From contig OZ020618.1 of NCBI GenBank assembly GCA_963971575.1, forward strand, positions 35,727,668 through 35,791,667: a DNA stretch of 64,000 nt, written 5' to 3'. Under the pieces are notes generated by a model that saw nothing but the letters and a program-made list of their open reading frames with translations, made no database searches and had not been told where the DNA came from. Below are positions 38,651 to 50,887 of this stretch, piece after piece. Position 1 is the stretch's first letter, and each line of letters opens with the position of its first letter. The position numbers were made by a program, and so were the translations under genes. The DNA comes from Liopterus haemorrhoidalis. Taxonomy: Eukaryota > Arthropoda > Insecta > Coleoptera > Dytiscidae.

Positions 38651-38775
38651 TGCAATAATAAAAGAGTCTTCCTCTATTAACATATCATTATTTAAATCTC
38701 CTTCTTGAACTACCGCAGGCGTTGCGGTAGCCATTCTCACACCGATGCGTAATTTCCCTTTTCTACAATGTAAGC

Positions 38776-38778
<3 letters not shown>

Positions 38779-38826
<48 letters not shown>

Positions 38827-40240
38827 TTCATTCAATAAATACTGTTCATTTACATAAAATATAAGTTATTTAAAACGAAAATTATCGAACTCATCGAAAC
38901 TATACATGGGATTTACAGTCAGAATAGCTTTGATTTTTTCGTGGAAATTTTTGGGTGGTAGTTCTCTAATTTCCACAAGTATAAGGTTAAAAAATTTAAT
39001 TGAAAAATAATTGATGGAGTTCCTCGATTTGTTAAGTTTCGCCGAAGAAGTTACCACGAATATTGTTTTTAACCGATTATTATGGTACTGGTTTTTACTG
39101 CAGGTTGTGATTTTTTTTTAGATTTTGGTGAATATCGAGTACGCAGTAAAAGATGAAAAGGGAAGGTAAGGACATTATATTGTTTTACAAAAAGACCTCG
39201 ACAGTCGGCTTGAAAAGTAGCAGAAGCAATTATTCTTACAACCTTACGCTGTAGGGCAAAAATTCTTTTGGCAGCTGGTGAATGTCCCCAGATTAATAAA
39301 CCATAGCTTAACTGGGAATGAAAAAGGGAAAAGTAAGCTTTTAGAACCACATCTATACTCATCTCGAACTTTACTGATTATAAACTTTACTTTTAGATTT
39401 CTAATAAGATATATGGTAAACCTTAGTTTACGGCTCAGAAACTCTGTATGTATACCAAGGAAACTTACATACGGGGGATTGTCATAGTCATGTGTCTTAG
39501 TGGTTATGAGCAAGCTTTGGGATTTGGTAGTGTTCAAGGATAGTTTATTGCTGGTGAAATAGGAATAAGCTCTGTCAATTAGTGAGAGATTTTCAGATTA
39601 AAGTCTGTTTAAATTAGAGTTTGTAGTCAATATGGTTATATCATCTGCATAAAGTATTGATCCATGAAGGAGGAGAAGTCATTAATATATATTAGAAATA
39701 GTACTGGGCCAAGTACCGAGCCTTGGGGAACGCCGAGAAGAAGAGGAAAATGTTTTGATTTGTTACTGCCAATTTGGGTAAACTGCTGTCGATTTGATAA
39801 AAAAGATTTAAGCAAGGCACAGCTATCGACATCAAGACCATAAAAAGGAAATTTGTCTAGTAAAATGTTTTGAGAAATACAATCAAAGGCTTTGCTTAGG
39901 TCAAGAAAAGTACTGAGACAATATTCGCCCGATTCGAGTGCGACTAATGTACAGTTAATGAATTCTAAAATTGCATGAGTTATGCTTATGTTGCTTCTGA
40001 ACCTATATTGACTATTAGAAAATAAATTATGATTGGTGAAATGTTGAATTATTTGTTTGTAGAAAATTTTTTCAAAAATTTTGGAAAAGATAGGAAGTAT
40101 AGATATGGGTCTGTAGTTGTTGAGGTTGTCTGTATCACCTTTCTTAAAAATTGACAGAACTTTACCAATTTTAGTGCGTCGGGCAAGCAACTATTTTTGA
40201 TACAGGTGTTAAATACCTTTGTCAGAACAAGGGGGTCTTT
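38779..40240 (-). pseudogene. Jockey/CR1-like LINE, 5'-truncated, with (ATT)n tail
   Basis: On the minus strand the RT starts near 40190 (KVLSIFKKGDTDNLNNYRPI), continues with FRSNISITHAI, STFLDLSKAFDCI (first catalytic Asp) and LGVPQGSVLGPVLFL to about 39660. The YADD box (ILYADDITIL) is in another frame at about 39630. The thumb follows as LSYGLLIWGHSP and ATFQADCRGLF (39069-39362), and the C-terminus as INYFSIKFFN... (38866-39057). The 3' end is an (AAT)n run at 38779-38826. At least three frameshifts separate the parts. Closest in the window to the LINE at 1-1145. Confidence 0.85.
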
Positions 40241-41470
40241 AACTACTTAAGTTAGTAAAGCAGTGACATTAACAAGCAGTGACAAAATTGCCATCAGTGC
40301 GCGTTTATTCGTGCAAATATAAAGGTGCGGTAACAGTTTTGTGACCCAAAAGTCTTTGGTTTGAGGAACTGAAAAGCCACCTTGCTGTCTCGTGCGCGTA
40401 TTTATATTTAAAGTTCTGGACTTGATGTCAAATCTTCAGTGTGCAGTAGCTCTTATGTTTTGCACGGTTAATTCAGTGTCACAGGTCTCACATATCAACT
40501 TCTATGTTTAAAAAAAACACTAGGTACATAGCTAATCGGTTTACACGTGAGATGGCCAGCTATAAAGTTTTTCATTAGGGTACATCATCGGTCGTTATTT
40601 GAAAGAAAGAGTATCTACCTTTTGGTCTAGACGTGAACTAAGTAAACCCAATAAAAACAACTGAATTACCATTTTACGTGTTTAAACGGAATCAAATAAA
40701 ATTTAGTTACGTTTAGTCGAAAGCGACTACTGAATTTTAGAGCAAAAAAACTGAGATGGTCTCATCGACATCTTCAATGGCAATTATTCCCGTAATAAAA
40801 TCTAAAATCAATTGTCTATCAGCATGTATTCTCTTTCCGAATGGATCCTAGGGCCATCTGATAACAATTCCACTCATACAACAGGCAATAAAATCAAACT
40901 ATAAAATTCGCATGCACGTAAGATTGAAAGATATTTTTATAAATTACGTTAAGGAAGAAAGGAATCTATATAAAATATCAAAGCTATATTCCCCTTTGTG
41001 TGAAATAACAAAGCAGCAAATATTGAGAACATATTCATGGAACCTTCAGATTTTCTGTATTTCTTTTAAATCGTTCTTTGCTTATCTACATTCTTGCTCT
41101 GTTGCACAGATTTGTATAGCTTTCAATGCAAATAAGATTTCTATACATATACTAGAAATACATCGCTTTATACACGAAAAGAAATTTTTTTATTTCCTGG
41201 AAAATATTTTAAGTAAGAAGTTTAGAATCGCTGGTATTTTTAGTTTATTTTATAACCTATGTAACAACAAAGTCTTGTAATTATATTTAAATATATATAA
41301 TCATTATATTTCAAAGAAATTATTCGAGAAAGAAAAATATTATACAATATTAGCTAAATACAAGGATCTTCCAAAAAGTACAGAACTTTTGGGTTTTAAC
41401 AACATGAAAGCCAAGACATTTGATGGAAACGGTGTTAATTGTAATGCAAATCAAACTATTAACTACAAAA
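40241..41470. other. No recognised gene; one orphan frame
   Basis: The 122-codon frame at 40912-41280 (plus) has no domain I recognise; its bias to F, I, Y, K and L follows base composition. The rest has no coding or repeat signature. I do not call a gene here. Confidence 0.4.
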
Positions 41471-41545
41471 TAACTCTAAAGCTCTAAAGCTCTTAAATTT
41501 GTCGACTATACGCTATGATTTGTGCACTGATGATTGTTACTATAA

Positions 41546-41869
41546 TGCGTTCGAAGGTGAGTTTGCAGTATAGCTCTTATGGCAAATGGGAGCGGTGTTG
41601 CCAAATGTTGTAAAAGTGTCAAATGTGTCAATTATAATAATATGAAAAACTTGTATTATTTACAAAAATCAACTCTTATAAATCTCAAAATAACACTCAA
41701 CAAAAACAAATGGCCATTTGTAGAATACTGCGTCTTCACAGATCAGCGCGTTTTAGAGCTGGCAACGTCAACTAGCAAGAAAAGGATAGCGTCATTCTGT
41801 AAACCCATTAGAGAGTATGAAAAAGAACTACTCCATATGCCCTGTACTGCAAACTCACCTTCGAACGCA
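41546..41869. mobile_element. 324-bp TIR element with 6-bp TSD
   Basis: TGCGTTCGAAGGTGAGTTTG and five more bases are perfectly inverted at the two ends (41546-41570, 41845-41869), with weaker pairing beyond. CTATAA flanks both sides (41540-41545, 41870-41875). It sits inside a dispersed repeat whose uninterrupted paralogue at about 41945-42015 shows the empty site. A 98-codon frame (41579-41875) spans the element but has no recognised domain. Confidence 0.8.
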
Positions 41870-42179
41870 CTATAACAAGTTTGTCATATGGTAACGCGAG
41901 CGACCGTTCACAGCTCTAAATGTAATGCTTTAAATTTGGTTTACAGCTCTTAAATTAGTCGACTATAGACTACGACTTGTGCTCTGTTGATTATCACTAC
42001 AAGTTTGTCATATCGACCTATCCTACGAAGATCGTAACTCATTATTTTAATTTTTTGAATTATGTAGTTTAAATACTAGAATATCGTGTAATTTTTCCAT
42101 GGAAAAATTCGTATCCCACAAAATTATAATTTTGGTAGTATAACGTTTAGTTTTGTGAGATATATATTTTTTTTCGCAT

Positions 42180-44222
42180 ATATCTACATATCTAAAATGG
42201 AACAGAAAGTCGCTGATAACCACAAATCTTTATGGAATTTTGTAAGTTCTAAATCAAAAAATTCGTCTATTCCAGCTACAATTAAATTTAACGAATTAAT
42301 CGCTAATAAACCTCAAGCTGTTTGTGAACTATTTTCTAATTATTTTAACTCCGTTTATGAACCGGCTGATCCAATCATAATTAATAAAAATCTCACTAAT
42401 ACAAATAACTTAGTCTCACTTGGTACTCTTCACTTTTCTGAAGCAGAAGTCAAGGAAACTCTTTATACTCTTGACACCAAAAAAGGTCCAGGCCCTGATG
42501 GTATACCGCCATTATTCTTCAAAAACTGTTCTGAATACGACCTCGACCATTATATTTAATTTATAACAAATCTATTTCTGAAAATATTTTTCCAGATATG
42601 TGGAAAAAAGCACTCATTGTTATAATAATAAAGGATTAGTTAGTAACTACCGCCCTATATCTATGCTAAATATCATGAGCAAAATTTTTGAAAAACTAGT
42701 TTATAAATATTTATTTCAATCTGTCAAGTCATCGATAATTCCCCAACAACACGGCTTTTTTTCGGGACGTTCCGTGGAATCTAACTTATTATTATACAGT
42801 AATCATCTTACATGCAATATGAACAAACGTGTCCAGGTTGACTCTATCGACACCGACCTAAGGAAAGCATTCGACAAAATTAATTACAACTTACTTATCA
42901 ATAAACTGTTTAAACTTAATACACGGCGATTTATTAAGATGGTTTGTATCCTATATTACGAATAGGGCTCAAGCCGTCAGCGTTAATGGATTTGTCTCAG
43001 ATTTTGTTAAAATGTCCTCTGGAGTTCCGCAGGGATGCCATCTCGGGCCATTGCTATTTTTGCTTTTTATAAACGACGTTAAAAAAGTATTTAAATATAG
43101 TAGTTTTCTGCTTTTTGCCGACGATTTAAGAATTTTCAGAAGTATCAAAACCCCAGCAGACGCTACTCTCCTTCAGTTTGACTTGTCTAGCTTCACCAAT
43201 TATTGTCAAGATAATAAACTTCAGCTTAACTGTGACAAATGCCATATCATAACATTTACCCGTAACAGAAATATTATCTTAAATGAATCAACAACACATC
43301 ACTAACTAGAGCTTCTCAAATCAAAGATTTAGGTGTAATATTTGATACAAAACTGACTTTTGAACCGCACTTCGAGTATATTTATACGAAATCATTGCGA
43401 ATGCTTGGATTTATTAACCGCACAACTAAAGACTTCCGATCTGCGCAGCCTATCAAGACCTTATATTACGCCTATGTTTCTAGCATTCTCAATTACTGCT
43501 CCATCATATGGAATCCTATGTATGATAAATACATTAATAAATTAGAAAAAGTACAAATTAAAGCCGTGAAATACATTCTATTTAAAGAAAAAACTCGCCT
43601 TACTGACTACAGTTCAGCTCTACTTGAACTAAATATGTTGTCACTAAGGAATTGTCGCACACTGTCGGATATGGTTACATTATATAAAATTTGCAATAGT
43701 ATTATAGACTGCAATGATCTGTTAATGTTGTTCACATTTTTAGTTCCGTCTTATAATGTCCGCAACCAACATTCATTTTTCGTTTCCAAAACTAACAATA
43801 ATATATTTTCCAATTCACCCATTGAAAGACTATCTTCCACATTCAACAATGTTTTTAATAATGTTGATATTTCCAATTTGACATTAAATAAATTTAAATC
43901 ACATTGTAAAATTATATTACAACATTTGGATTCAAGCTCAGTCTAACTCCAGTTGCTTCTGTTTAAATTGTTGTATTATGTAACTTGCTTATTGTAATAC
44001 TCTTGTTCGTACATGTCTGTCGCGATTTTTTCAATTCAATATATAATAGCTATAAATAAACGTTAAAATTTTTCAAATCAAAAATTAAATTTTGTGCAGT
44101 CTAGTAGTATAGTGTAATATGTAAAATTTACGCACGTAATTGTTAAAAAATTCTTGAACACTGCTGTGGGTTCGTCCTGTTTGTGTTCTTAAAATGTAAA
44201 ATAAATAAATAAATAAATAAAG
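42180..44222 (+). pseudogene. Jockey/CR1-group LINE ORF2, 5'-truncated, with (TAAA)n tail
   Basis: The sequence opens in the pre-RT region (KSLWNFVSSKS, FSNYFNSVYEP) and shows GPGPDGIPPLFF, NYRPISMLN, IPQQHGFFSGRS, DTDLRKAFDKI (first catalytic Asp), SGVPQGCHLGP and FADDLRIF (catalytic Asp pair). The thumb (YYAYVSSILNYCSIIWNP) and C-terminus run to a stop at 43946. Four frames are used (42155-42559, 42600-42965, 43012-43305, 43395-43946), so there are at least three frameshifts, but each RT motif is intact. The 3' UTR ends in ATAAATAAATAAATAAA near 44200-44222. It is related to the element at 5618-9400 but is a different family. Confidence 0.88.
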
Positions 44223-44243
44223 AATATCGCGTATTCTAATATT

Positions 44244-44872
44244 TAATATTATGAGGAAGTAATGGGATTAGGACTGATCAGAAATTAAAACAATATTTTT
44301 ACTTCGCTAACGTTTCGATTTATATTTTAAATCTTCATCAGAGCTGTAATAATAATAAAGCTGCTGCAATTTAATGTTACAATATTTTTATATAAACTTA
44401 ATAAAGTAGATTTTACATAATTATTATTAATATCAAGCCACAACTAAATGGTAACAATATAGTAATCCTATATATGAAAATAAATAAATACATAAAATAA
44501 TAATACAATAAACCACAAATTAAAATTTTTCATACCTTAGTTAATAAGTTAAAAAGCCATATAATAAAATAAAATAGTTAAAAAAATAAAATGCAACGTC
44601 CACATATTGAGTAAGGTCATTGAACTTAGAGAAATATTCTCTGAACTAATCAAATTTGAATTGGAAAATAGTGAATAGATAAAATCATGCAACTAGTGCA
44701 ATCTATTAGGAATAAAGATTATATAAAAAAAATATAACATTAAATTATAGCTACATTATTATTATTATAAGCTCTGATGAAGATTTAAAATATAAATCGA
44801 AACGTGAGCGAAGTTAAAATATTGTTTTAATTTCTGACCAGTCCGAATCCCATTACTTCCTCATAATATTAT
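44244..44872. mobile_element. Fold-back element with hammerhead-like arms
   Basis: Two arms of about 103 bp (44244-44346 and 44770-44872) are inverted copies. They begin TAATATTATGAGGAAGTAAT outside and end AGCTCTGATGAAG inside, and enclose about 420 bp of AT-rich non-coding sequence. The element lies directly after the LINE tail. Each arm contains CTGATGAAGATTT, a 7-base loop and AAATCGAAAC. Confidence 0.8.
44772..44808 (+). ncRNA. Hammerhead-like motif (mirrored in the left arm at about 44305-44343)
   Basis: CTGATGAAGATTTAAAATAT then AAATCGAAAC forms CUGAUGA, a 5-bp stem II (GATTT/AAATC) and GAAA, the hammerhead core boxes. An extra A follows CUGAUGA, and stems I and III are not evident, so this is a motif match rather than a demonstrated ribozyme. 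Confidence 0.4.
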
Positions 44873-44983
44873 AATCTACGGAGGTAACTCATATAATTCA
44901 AGTCTAATATTTAACTTACATAATTCAAAAAATTTAAATATTGAGTTACGGTGATCTCCGTAGGATGGGTGGATATGGTAACG

Positions 44984-45411
44984 CGAGCAACCGTTCGGAG
45001 CTCTAAATTTAATACATTATGCTTTGTTGATTGTAGTTAGTGCGTTGTTTTAATGAGACAGACATATAAACAGACATTAGCTATCTCACTTTACAAAATA
45101 CTTTCTCACATATTTCAACAAATTTCGAAAATCCTGAAACGAAAAGAAAAAGAGTTGCAGTTATAATTTTGTTATTAAAATTTAGTAAGAAATCACGATC
45201 TCGCTGATGACGATGGTTCGTTAAAAGTCACAAATGCTTTTATTCCGTCGTAGTTGAAAAAACATAGATGTTACAACATTCGTTATGCATTAATTTTCAG
45301 AGCAGAGCTACGAGAATGAGTTTACTAGTTAAACGTTAAAACCATCTACTTATCTTATCCACAATGCATAAATCTATAGTCAACCAATTTAAGAGCTGTG
45401 AATGCAGCTTT
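44984..45411. repeat. Dispersed repeat related to the GCCGCATTCAG MITE
   Basis: GGAGCTCTAAATTTAATA at the left, GTTTTAATGAGACAGACATATAAAC in the interior (inverted relative to 25985-26010), and AATTTAAGAGCTGTGAATGCAGC at the right match the ends and interior of the element at 25616-26187. Confidence 0.5.
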
Positions 45412-45425
45412 AAAATACTGTATTG

Positions 45426-46660
45426 CAGCGTTCCGCAACCTTTGGTGTCTCTCGACCCAAAAATAATATCAAAATTATAAGCCGACCCATGTGCGTTGGA
45501 AAAAACTTATGCAAGTGCCGGAAAATAATTTTATTTTATAAATATGTAACAATTTTATACCAGTACATACTAAAGACTCTTCTGCTCCTGATTCTCGTAC
45601 ACCAAATTGTCTATTCTTGCTTCAATTGATTTAGTTAATGCAATCCTCAACGTCCTGTCAATGCTTTGAAGTCGATTTCTATATTTATTTTTAATTGCAG
45701 TCAGAGCTGAAAAGGCAGTTTCTGCTAAGTATGTTGTTGGAAATGGTAGTAGGAGTTGGATTGCCTTTTTGCTTAAATTTGAGTATTCATTTTCTAATTT
45801 TACCCAAAATTTGACCAAGTCCTTTTGAATGCCAAACTGCGCTTGAAGCAGTTTGTCACTTGAAAGTTCAGCTAACTCTTCTTTCACTGACGGGTTCAAA
45901 ACATTGTTTTCATGTGCGAGAAATAGATTTTGTATCCGCATATTACTCAAACGGATATCTGCAGATGGGGGAAAGTAATGAATGAATCTTTCATTTTTAA
46001 TTTTAGTAAATGGTTTTGGATTATGCTACCTATATCTGCCAATTTATCCTCTTTATATTTATCTCTTATTATTTTATCTGCAACTATTTGATGATAACAT
46101 TAGAACATGTCAAATTGTGCCTTTTCCATTCTTTTTTTTTTTCCATATATCGATTTTTTTCATGAAACCTGAAATGAAAACCATGAAAATTTTACTATGG
46201 CACATAAATAAGTTTGTTATTGGCACTTGCATTGACAATGTTAATTCGTTACTAATGTAAATTTCTTTTGAAATATTCTGCTAGTGGTGAATTTTGATTA
46301 TTTAAAAATATTTCTATTTCAATTCTCAGGTCGAAAAATCTTTTTAGTATTCTTCCTCTCGAAAGCCATCTTATATGTGAATGAAGTAGCCAAACCTTGT
46401 CGTCCGAGCCCATTTCTTCACACAATAATGCGAAAATTCGAGTCTGAACTGCACTGTTACGAATATGATTAATTATTTTTACGCATTGATCCATCACGGT
46501 ATCTAAATCTTGATTTATATTTTGGATACCAACTGTTCGCGGTGAAGAATGTAATGGGTTTTAATGATATTTTTATGTGAAACTTGTCCTATTTGTTGTA
46601 TGACTCCTCTATGTTTTCCCACCATCGCGGCTGCACCGTCTTTTGCAATGGCTTTTCATA
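45426..46660 (-). pseudogene. hAT transposase relic (SCAND3/ZBED5-like)
   Basis: Read right to left: AIAKDGAAAMVGKHRGVIQQ (46530-46650) is the DGAAAM catalytic-core block. IINHIRNSAVQTRIFALLCEEMG and HSHIRWLSRGRILKRFFDL (46252-46497) follow, then a frameshifted linker, then FPTTYLAETAFSALTAIKNKYRNRL (about 45690-45760), the hAT dimerisation domain. The plus-strand terminus at 45426 (CAGCGTTCCGCAACC) is a hAT-type end just outside the coding region. The transposase would cut and paste elements with 8-bp target duplications. Frameshifts and a shortened N-terminal part disable it. The same end type is found on the 260-bp MITE at 36759-37018. Confidence 0.82.
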
Positions 46661-47735
46661 TACATAAGTTACCGTAAACTTACGTCACCTGTGGACGAGA
46701 TGAATTGTCTGTTTTTCAGTACCTACATCAATATACGACACATATAACTGTAGATGTAATACGTATTCTTATTACTTATTCCGTCCTATTTAGCTCTCCG
46801 CATAGCTCCCCAAATATATATCTTATTAAAATCTGTATTAAACTGAGAGGAAAAGTTTCATTTCTCATATTTATTTTTGCTGTTAAATAAATTATAAATG
46901 GGATATTTCATGCTTATAAGTAACACTCCCCTTGCGCCCTAATTAATCTTCTTTAATAATTTTAATTTTTGTTTCCTCATGTACATTTTATGTAAAGGAA
47001 ATTAAAAGTAAGATATTTCAAGATTTTAGTTTTTGGATGTACTCCCGTAACTCTCCAAATATTCATTAAATCAAAAAGTATATACAACTATAAACATTTG
47101 TTTTATTATTATAAACAATTTTCATTATATACATTTTTGCTGTTAAGTCAATAATAAGAGAGAACTTTTTCTTTGGCAATTTTTTTGAGAACTTTATTTG
47201 AAAAGTTTAGCTTTAGAGTGTGCCCCGTAACTCCCCAAATATTCTAAATGAAAAAATGCATAGATATAAAAGATTTATATTCTTATTTGAGTTATTTTTG
47301 GCATACATGATTTTGCTGTTAAGTCAATAATAAAGGAGATATATTTACATTTTAATTTTAAGGTGTCTCCTCGTAAATCCCTAATTTATAGAAATAAAAA
47401 ATTTATTTTCTTACTATAAACCGTTTTGGTTTTATATGATTTAGCTGTTAAGTCAATATTAAGGGAGATATTTTAATTTTTTAATAAACACTTTTAACCC
47501 CAACACACCTCCCTAGAATAAAATTTTTGAAATACCTTATAGCATATGTTTGATTTCTGGTTTTACTCTATCATCATACCAATTTTCGTAAAAATATGTC
47601 TAGCCGTTTTTTTAGACAGACAAAAATTGATTTGTTTGCGGATATTGCCTTATTGTCATCTGCAACGTGTAGAAACCAAATATGAGGCTGAAAAAATAAA
47701 AAAACAGATATATCCTCCAACTTTATTTATATAGA
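46661..47735 (-). mobile_element. Third Helitron-like element (5' end certain, 3' end not found)
   Basis: The minus strand begins TCTATATAAATAAAGTTGGA at 47735 after an A, a Helitron-type 5' end close to those at 13933 and 34657. The interior repeats TTTTTGCTGTTAAGTCAATA at about 46875, 47145, 47318 and 47445 with CTCCCCAAATATTC nearby, a degenerate tandem structure. No CTRR end was recognised near 46660, so the left boundary is approximate. Confidence 0.5.
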
Positions 47736-47819
47736 TTACAAATAAAAATATCCTATTAAATTGATAAAAATTCGCTGCAAATTTTATAGTGTAGATTGTT
47801 ACTAATTTTATTTCAGGTT

Positions 47820-48975
47820 GTCAGCATGGCCACTGCATCTCTGGATGGGCCCTCAGGCCAGAAATTATCGTGGGCCGTTATACACTCACTTAACTGTTAA
47901 AATAAAAAGTCATACATAATTTGGACTAAAAGTATATAAATTTTAAAAAAGATTTGAAAGAAATTTGTCTCATCTACTTTAAAGAAAACTTTTTATTAAA
48001 CAATACATTTTTATTTTACATTATAAAAATACAGAATATAAAATATTAAAATTCTTATGAATTATATTTTCTAGCTATTATTGACGCAAAGTCGTGAATT
48101 ATATCTGTATAATCAACTAATTTTGCTAAATCATTTTCAAGGCACAAAATTGCTAAATGATTTAGTCGTACCTGACTTGTTGTACTTCTTTGCCACGCTT
48201 TCAAAGAATTTGCCAGCTTGCTAAACAATCTTTCTCCCGAAGAAACTGTAAGTGGAATTGTACAAAACAATTTAATGGCAAGGTAGATTTGCAAATATAG
48301 CTTGTAATTTTTTCTCATATATTGCATTCAGTAGCTTAATGGGACTTTTTTCATTGTTAAAAAACTCTTTTATAAATACGTTTTAAATGAAAGATTTCAT
48401 CTAGCAAGTTTTCTGATTGATCTGTTTCGTATGTTTTTATAACTCTTTCTGCTTTGGAGGAAAGTTCATCGTCGTCCAAGTTATAAAAATTCAAAATTGG
48501 TGAAAATAATTCATATATAAAAAGTGCTGCTTCAAACCGTGACTTTCAATCAGTGATTATGAAATCCAGAATCTTTGTTTGGGAAAATGAGTATCAACTC
48601 CAATTTTTTCTGCAACTGTTTTTGCTTCTTCAATAATATTTTCCCATGTATTACGTAAGTGTTGCATCTCCTGTACTAAATCATCTATAAGTTTGATTTC
48701 CACATCGAGGGATATTCCTTTAGTTTGAATTATAACATAAGCAAATTATATTATAATCTACAAACAATTAAATTAAAAGAACAATTTACAAGGTGTCATT
48801 TGAAATTTTGTTTTTTATTCATTTTATAATGCTTGTTTTACTTACCTTATACAATTATATTAAAATACAAAAAACACAATATCAGAAAAAATTTACTCCG
48901 GGCCCCCAAGCTCGGTCCCCCAGGCTAGGGCCCTGCCAGCACCCCCTCGCTTGTGGGGCCATGGTTGTCAGTTTT
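47820..48975 (-). pseudogene. hAT transposase relic (ZMYM1-like)
   Basis: The minus-strand frame 48055-48327 reads LFCTIPLTVSSGERLFSKLANSLKAWQRST and RLNHLAILCLENDLAKLVDY (shown in part), the C-terminal hAT dimerisation domain in the ZMYM1-like form. Upstream (about 48350-48720) a broken frame gives SLDVEIKLIDDLVQEMQHLR and LLDEIFHLKRIYKRVF. GC-rich blocks at 47845-47880 and 48895-48970 (GGGCCC-containing) may be the element's subterminal ends. No intact N-terminus or BED finger is present. Confidence 0.7.
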
Positions 48976-48979
48976 GTAT

Positions 48980-49700
48980 AAGAAACTTGCATGAACTATA
49001 CTGCTGTGTCTCCCCTTAAAAAAATAAGTACAAATTTTAATTTACTTTTAATGTACAAATAAGTACATTAATGTTGAAAATAAACAAAGCAGTATCCTGT
49101 AGAAGTTGCAATGCACTCAGTAAGCCATTGATTGATATTAATTGATGACCGTTAGAGTAATTAACCTGTTTTTAAGTGCTTTATTTAACTTCCGTATTTG
49201 ATCAGAGTGACTTCTATAAAAAGTGTAGTTTGATCAATAACCCATTCTACATTCTGCTATCATTGTTACAAATTATTACCATCCTGTTTTAGCTATTCAC
49301 TCAGATAGTTTAACTTTCAAAGGAACTGGGCCACCAATGTCAATATTGACTATTGATTTTTAACGCTATTAATAAAATAAATAAAGGTTTTTAAATGACA
49401 TTATTGGTTGAAAATTCATTTATTATTGAATAGTGAATTTTGACAGATAAGATTTTAGTTTTATGTATACTGCATTTGTTATACAGGTTTTTCAAGTTGT
49501 TACACAAGTTAATACGGCACATTGTTAATTCTGTTATTAGTAGAGCTACGATTTCGATTAACGGGCATATTAGAAGTACTCTCTACACTAGACTATAATG
49601 TCAGAACGCCGAAACAAGAAAGCATCAGATTTCAGAGTTCCGCAAAAACAGTATTTTTTTAAATAGAACAACCTGTACATTTTTGGATATATTGAAATAA
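48980..49700. other. No gene seen
   Basis: AT-rich, with no recognised frame or repeat. Confidence 0.45.
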
Positions 49701-49714
49701 TAAGATTTTAAACA

Positions 49715-49815
49715 AATGTAAAAAGTACAAAAGTAAAAAAGTAAAAAATTACAAAAGTATAAAAGTACAAAAGTACAAACGTCCAAAAAAAGTACTTTTG
49801 TACTTTTGTACATTG
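49715..49815 (+). repeat. Octanucleotide AAAAGTAC repeat with inverted tail
   Basis: Variants of AAAAGTAC/AAAAGTAT repeat about ten times, then the sequence turns over to GTACTTTTGTACTTTTGTAC (49792-49812), producing a hairpin-forming tract. Confidence 0.8.
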
Positions 49816-50097
49816 TATTAAAATAATAAAATTCTAAACAAAAAAGTCTCAAAGTTGTAATATACATGTTCTAATATAGAACACATAAATTAATTCAAAT
49901 ATTATTAAACAAGTTTATTTTACCATCCAAGCTGTAGGCGAGGATTGTAATCATACAAGTGTAATATAGCCATTATATTCGAATCAAATATTTTATCTAC
50001 AACAATATTGTTTCATTAGAAAACTAGTACAAGATAACACAGTAAAATAAATTATAAAATATACTAGAGCAGTAACAACGAAATATTGAGATACAAC

Positions 50098-50610
50098 TAG
50101 GGATGTTCCGATACTACTGATACGATACCAGTATCGATATTTTTCATTCGATATTGCGATTTTAGTATCGATACTAATCTTCTGATACTTTACTTATATC
50201 AGTACATTTGACCCAGTATCGTATCAAGTCGTTTTTTTTTTTTTTTTCCAGCAACAATCCGGCTACTGGAACATACTGAAATTGCACATTGAAAGAGAAA
50301 ACTAAAATCAGGCACAGGGCAACGTTGTTCTAACAAAACTGAACAAGAACTATCACTGTATTTGAAAAATCCAGTTGCACCTCTGAAATCCAAACCTCTA
50401 CTGGTTTGGGACGATATGAAGACAGTCTTCTCTATATACAATTTCTCACAAATTCTTGTCTGTAGTAGCAACCTCAGTTCCTTCAGAGCACTTATTTTCG
50501 AAAGCAGGAGCCACTGTATGCAGCGACAGAAATAGGCCTCTAGGCAAAAGACTTACTAAACAGATTTTTCTCGGTGCTTGCAATGAAGAAGAGTGGAGTG
50601 TTTAATTATA
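50098..50610 (+). pseudogene. hAT transposase relic (ZBED-like) with 5' terminus
   Basis: TAGGGATGTTCCGATACT at 50098 is a hAT-type terminus followed by clustered GATACT/ATCGATA subterminal repeats (50110-50190). A poly-T tract is followed by coding remnants: SLYLKNPVAP, then in another frame VATSVPSEHLFSKAGATVCS and LGKRLTKQIFLGACNEEEW, the C-terminal dimerisation domain of BED-finger hATs. Almost all of the catalytic domain is deleted, and the right end was not found. Its terminus resembles that of the element at 18806-19539. Confidence 0.75.
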
Positions 50611-50887
50611 TTTTAAACAATCACTCAAACCTATAGGCGCCATTTTACCATTTTTTACTATTTTTTAATACCAACCTGACATACAATTTTAAAGGTGCAA
50701 ACTACTGTAACACTATGCAACAAATTCAATATATTTTTTTTTTCACTGGGTTTACAGTATGTAATTATGATTCCCCACCTTAAAATTAATTGAGGTTAAT
50801 AAATAAAATTGTCACATCACGTCAGGTTCCATAGAGAAAAGCATTTATTGATTTTTTAAAAATTATATAAACTAGCGACACAAAACT

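Noticed and set aside
40912..41280. 122-codon frame as a novel gene
   Set aside because: No domain, no upstream promoter or splice context, and composition follows base content. A homology search would be needed to support it.
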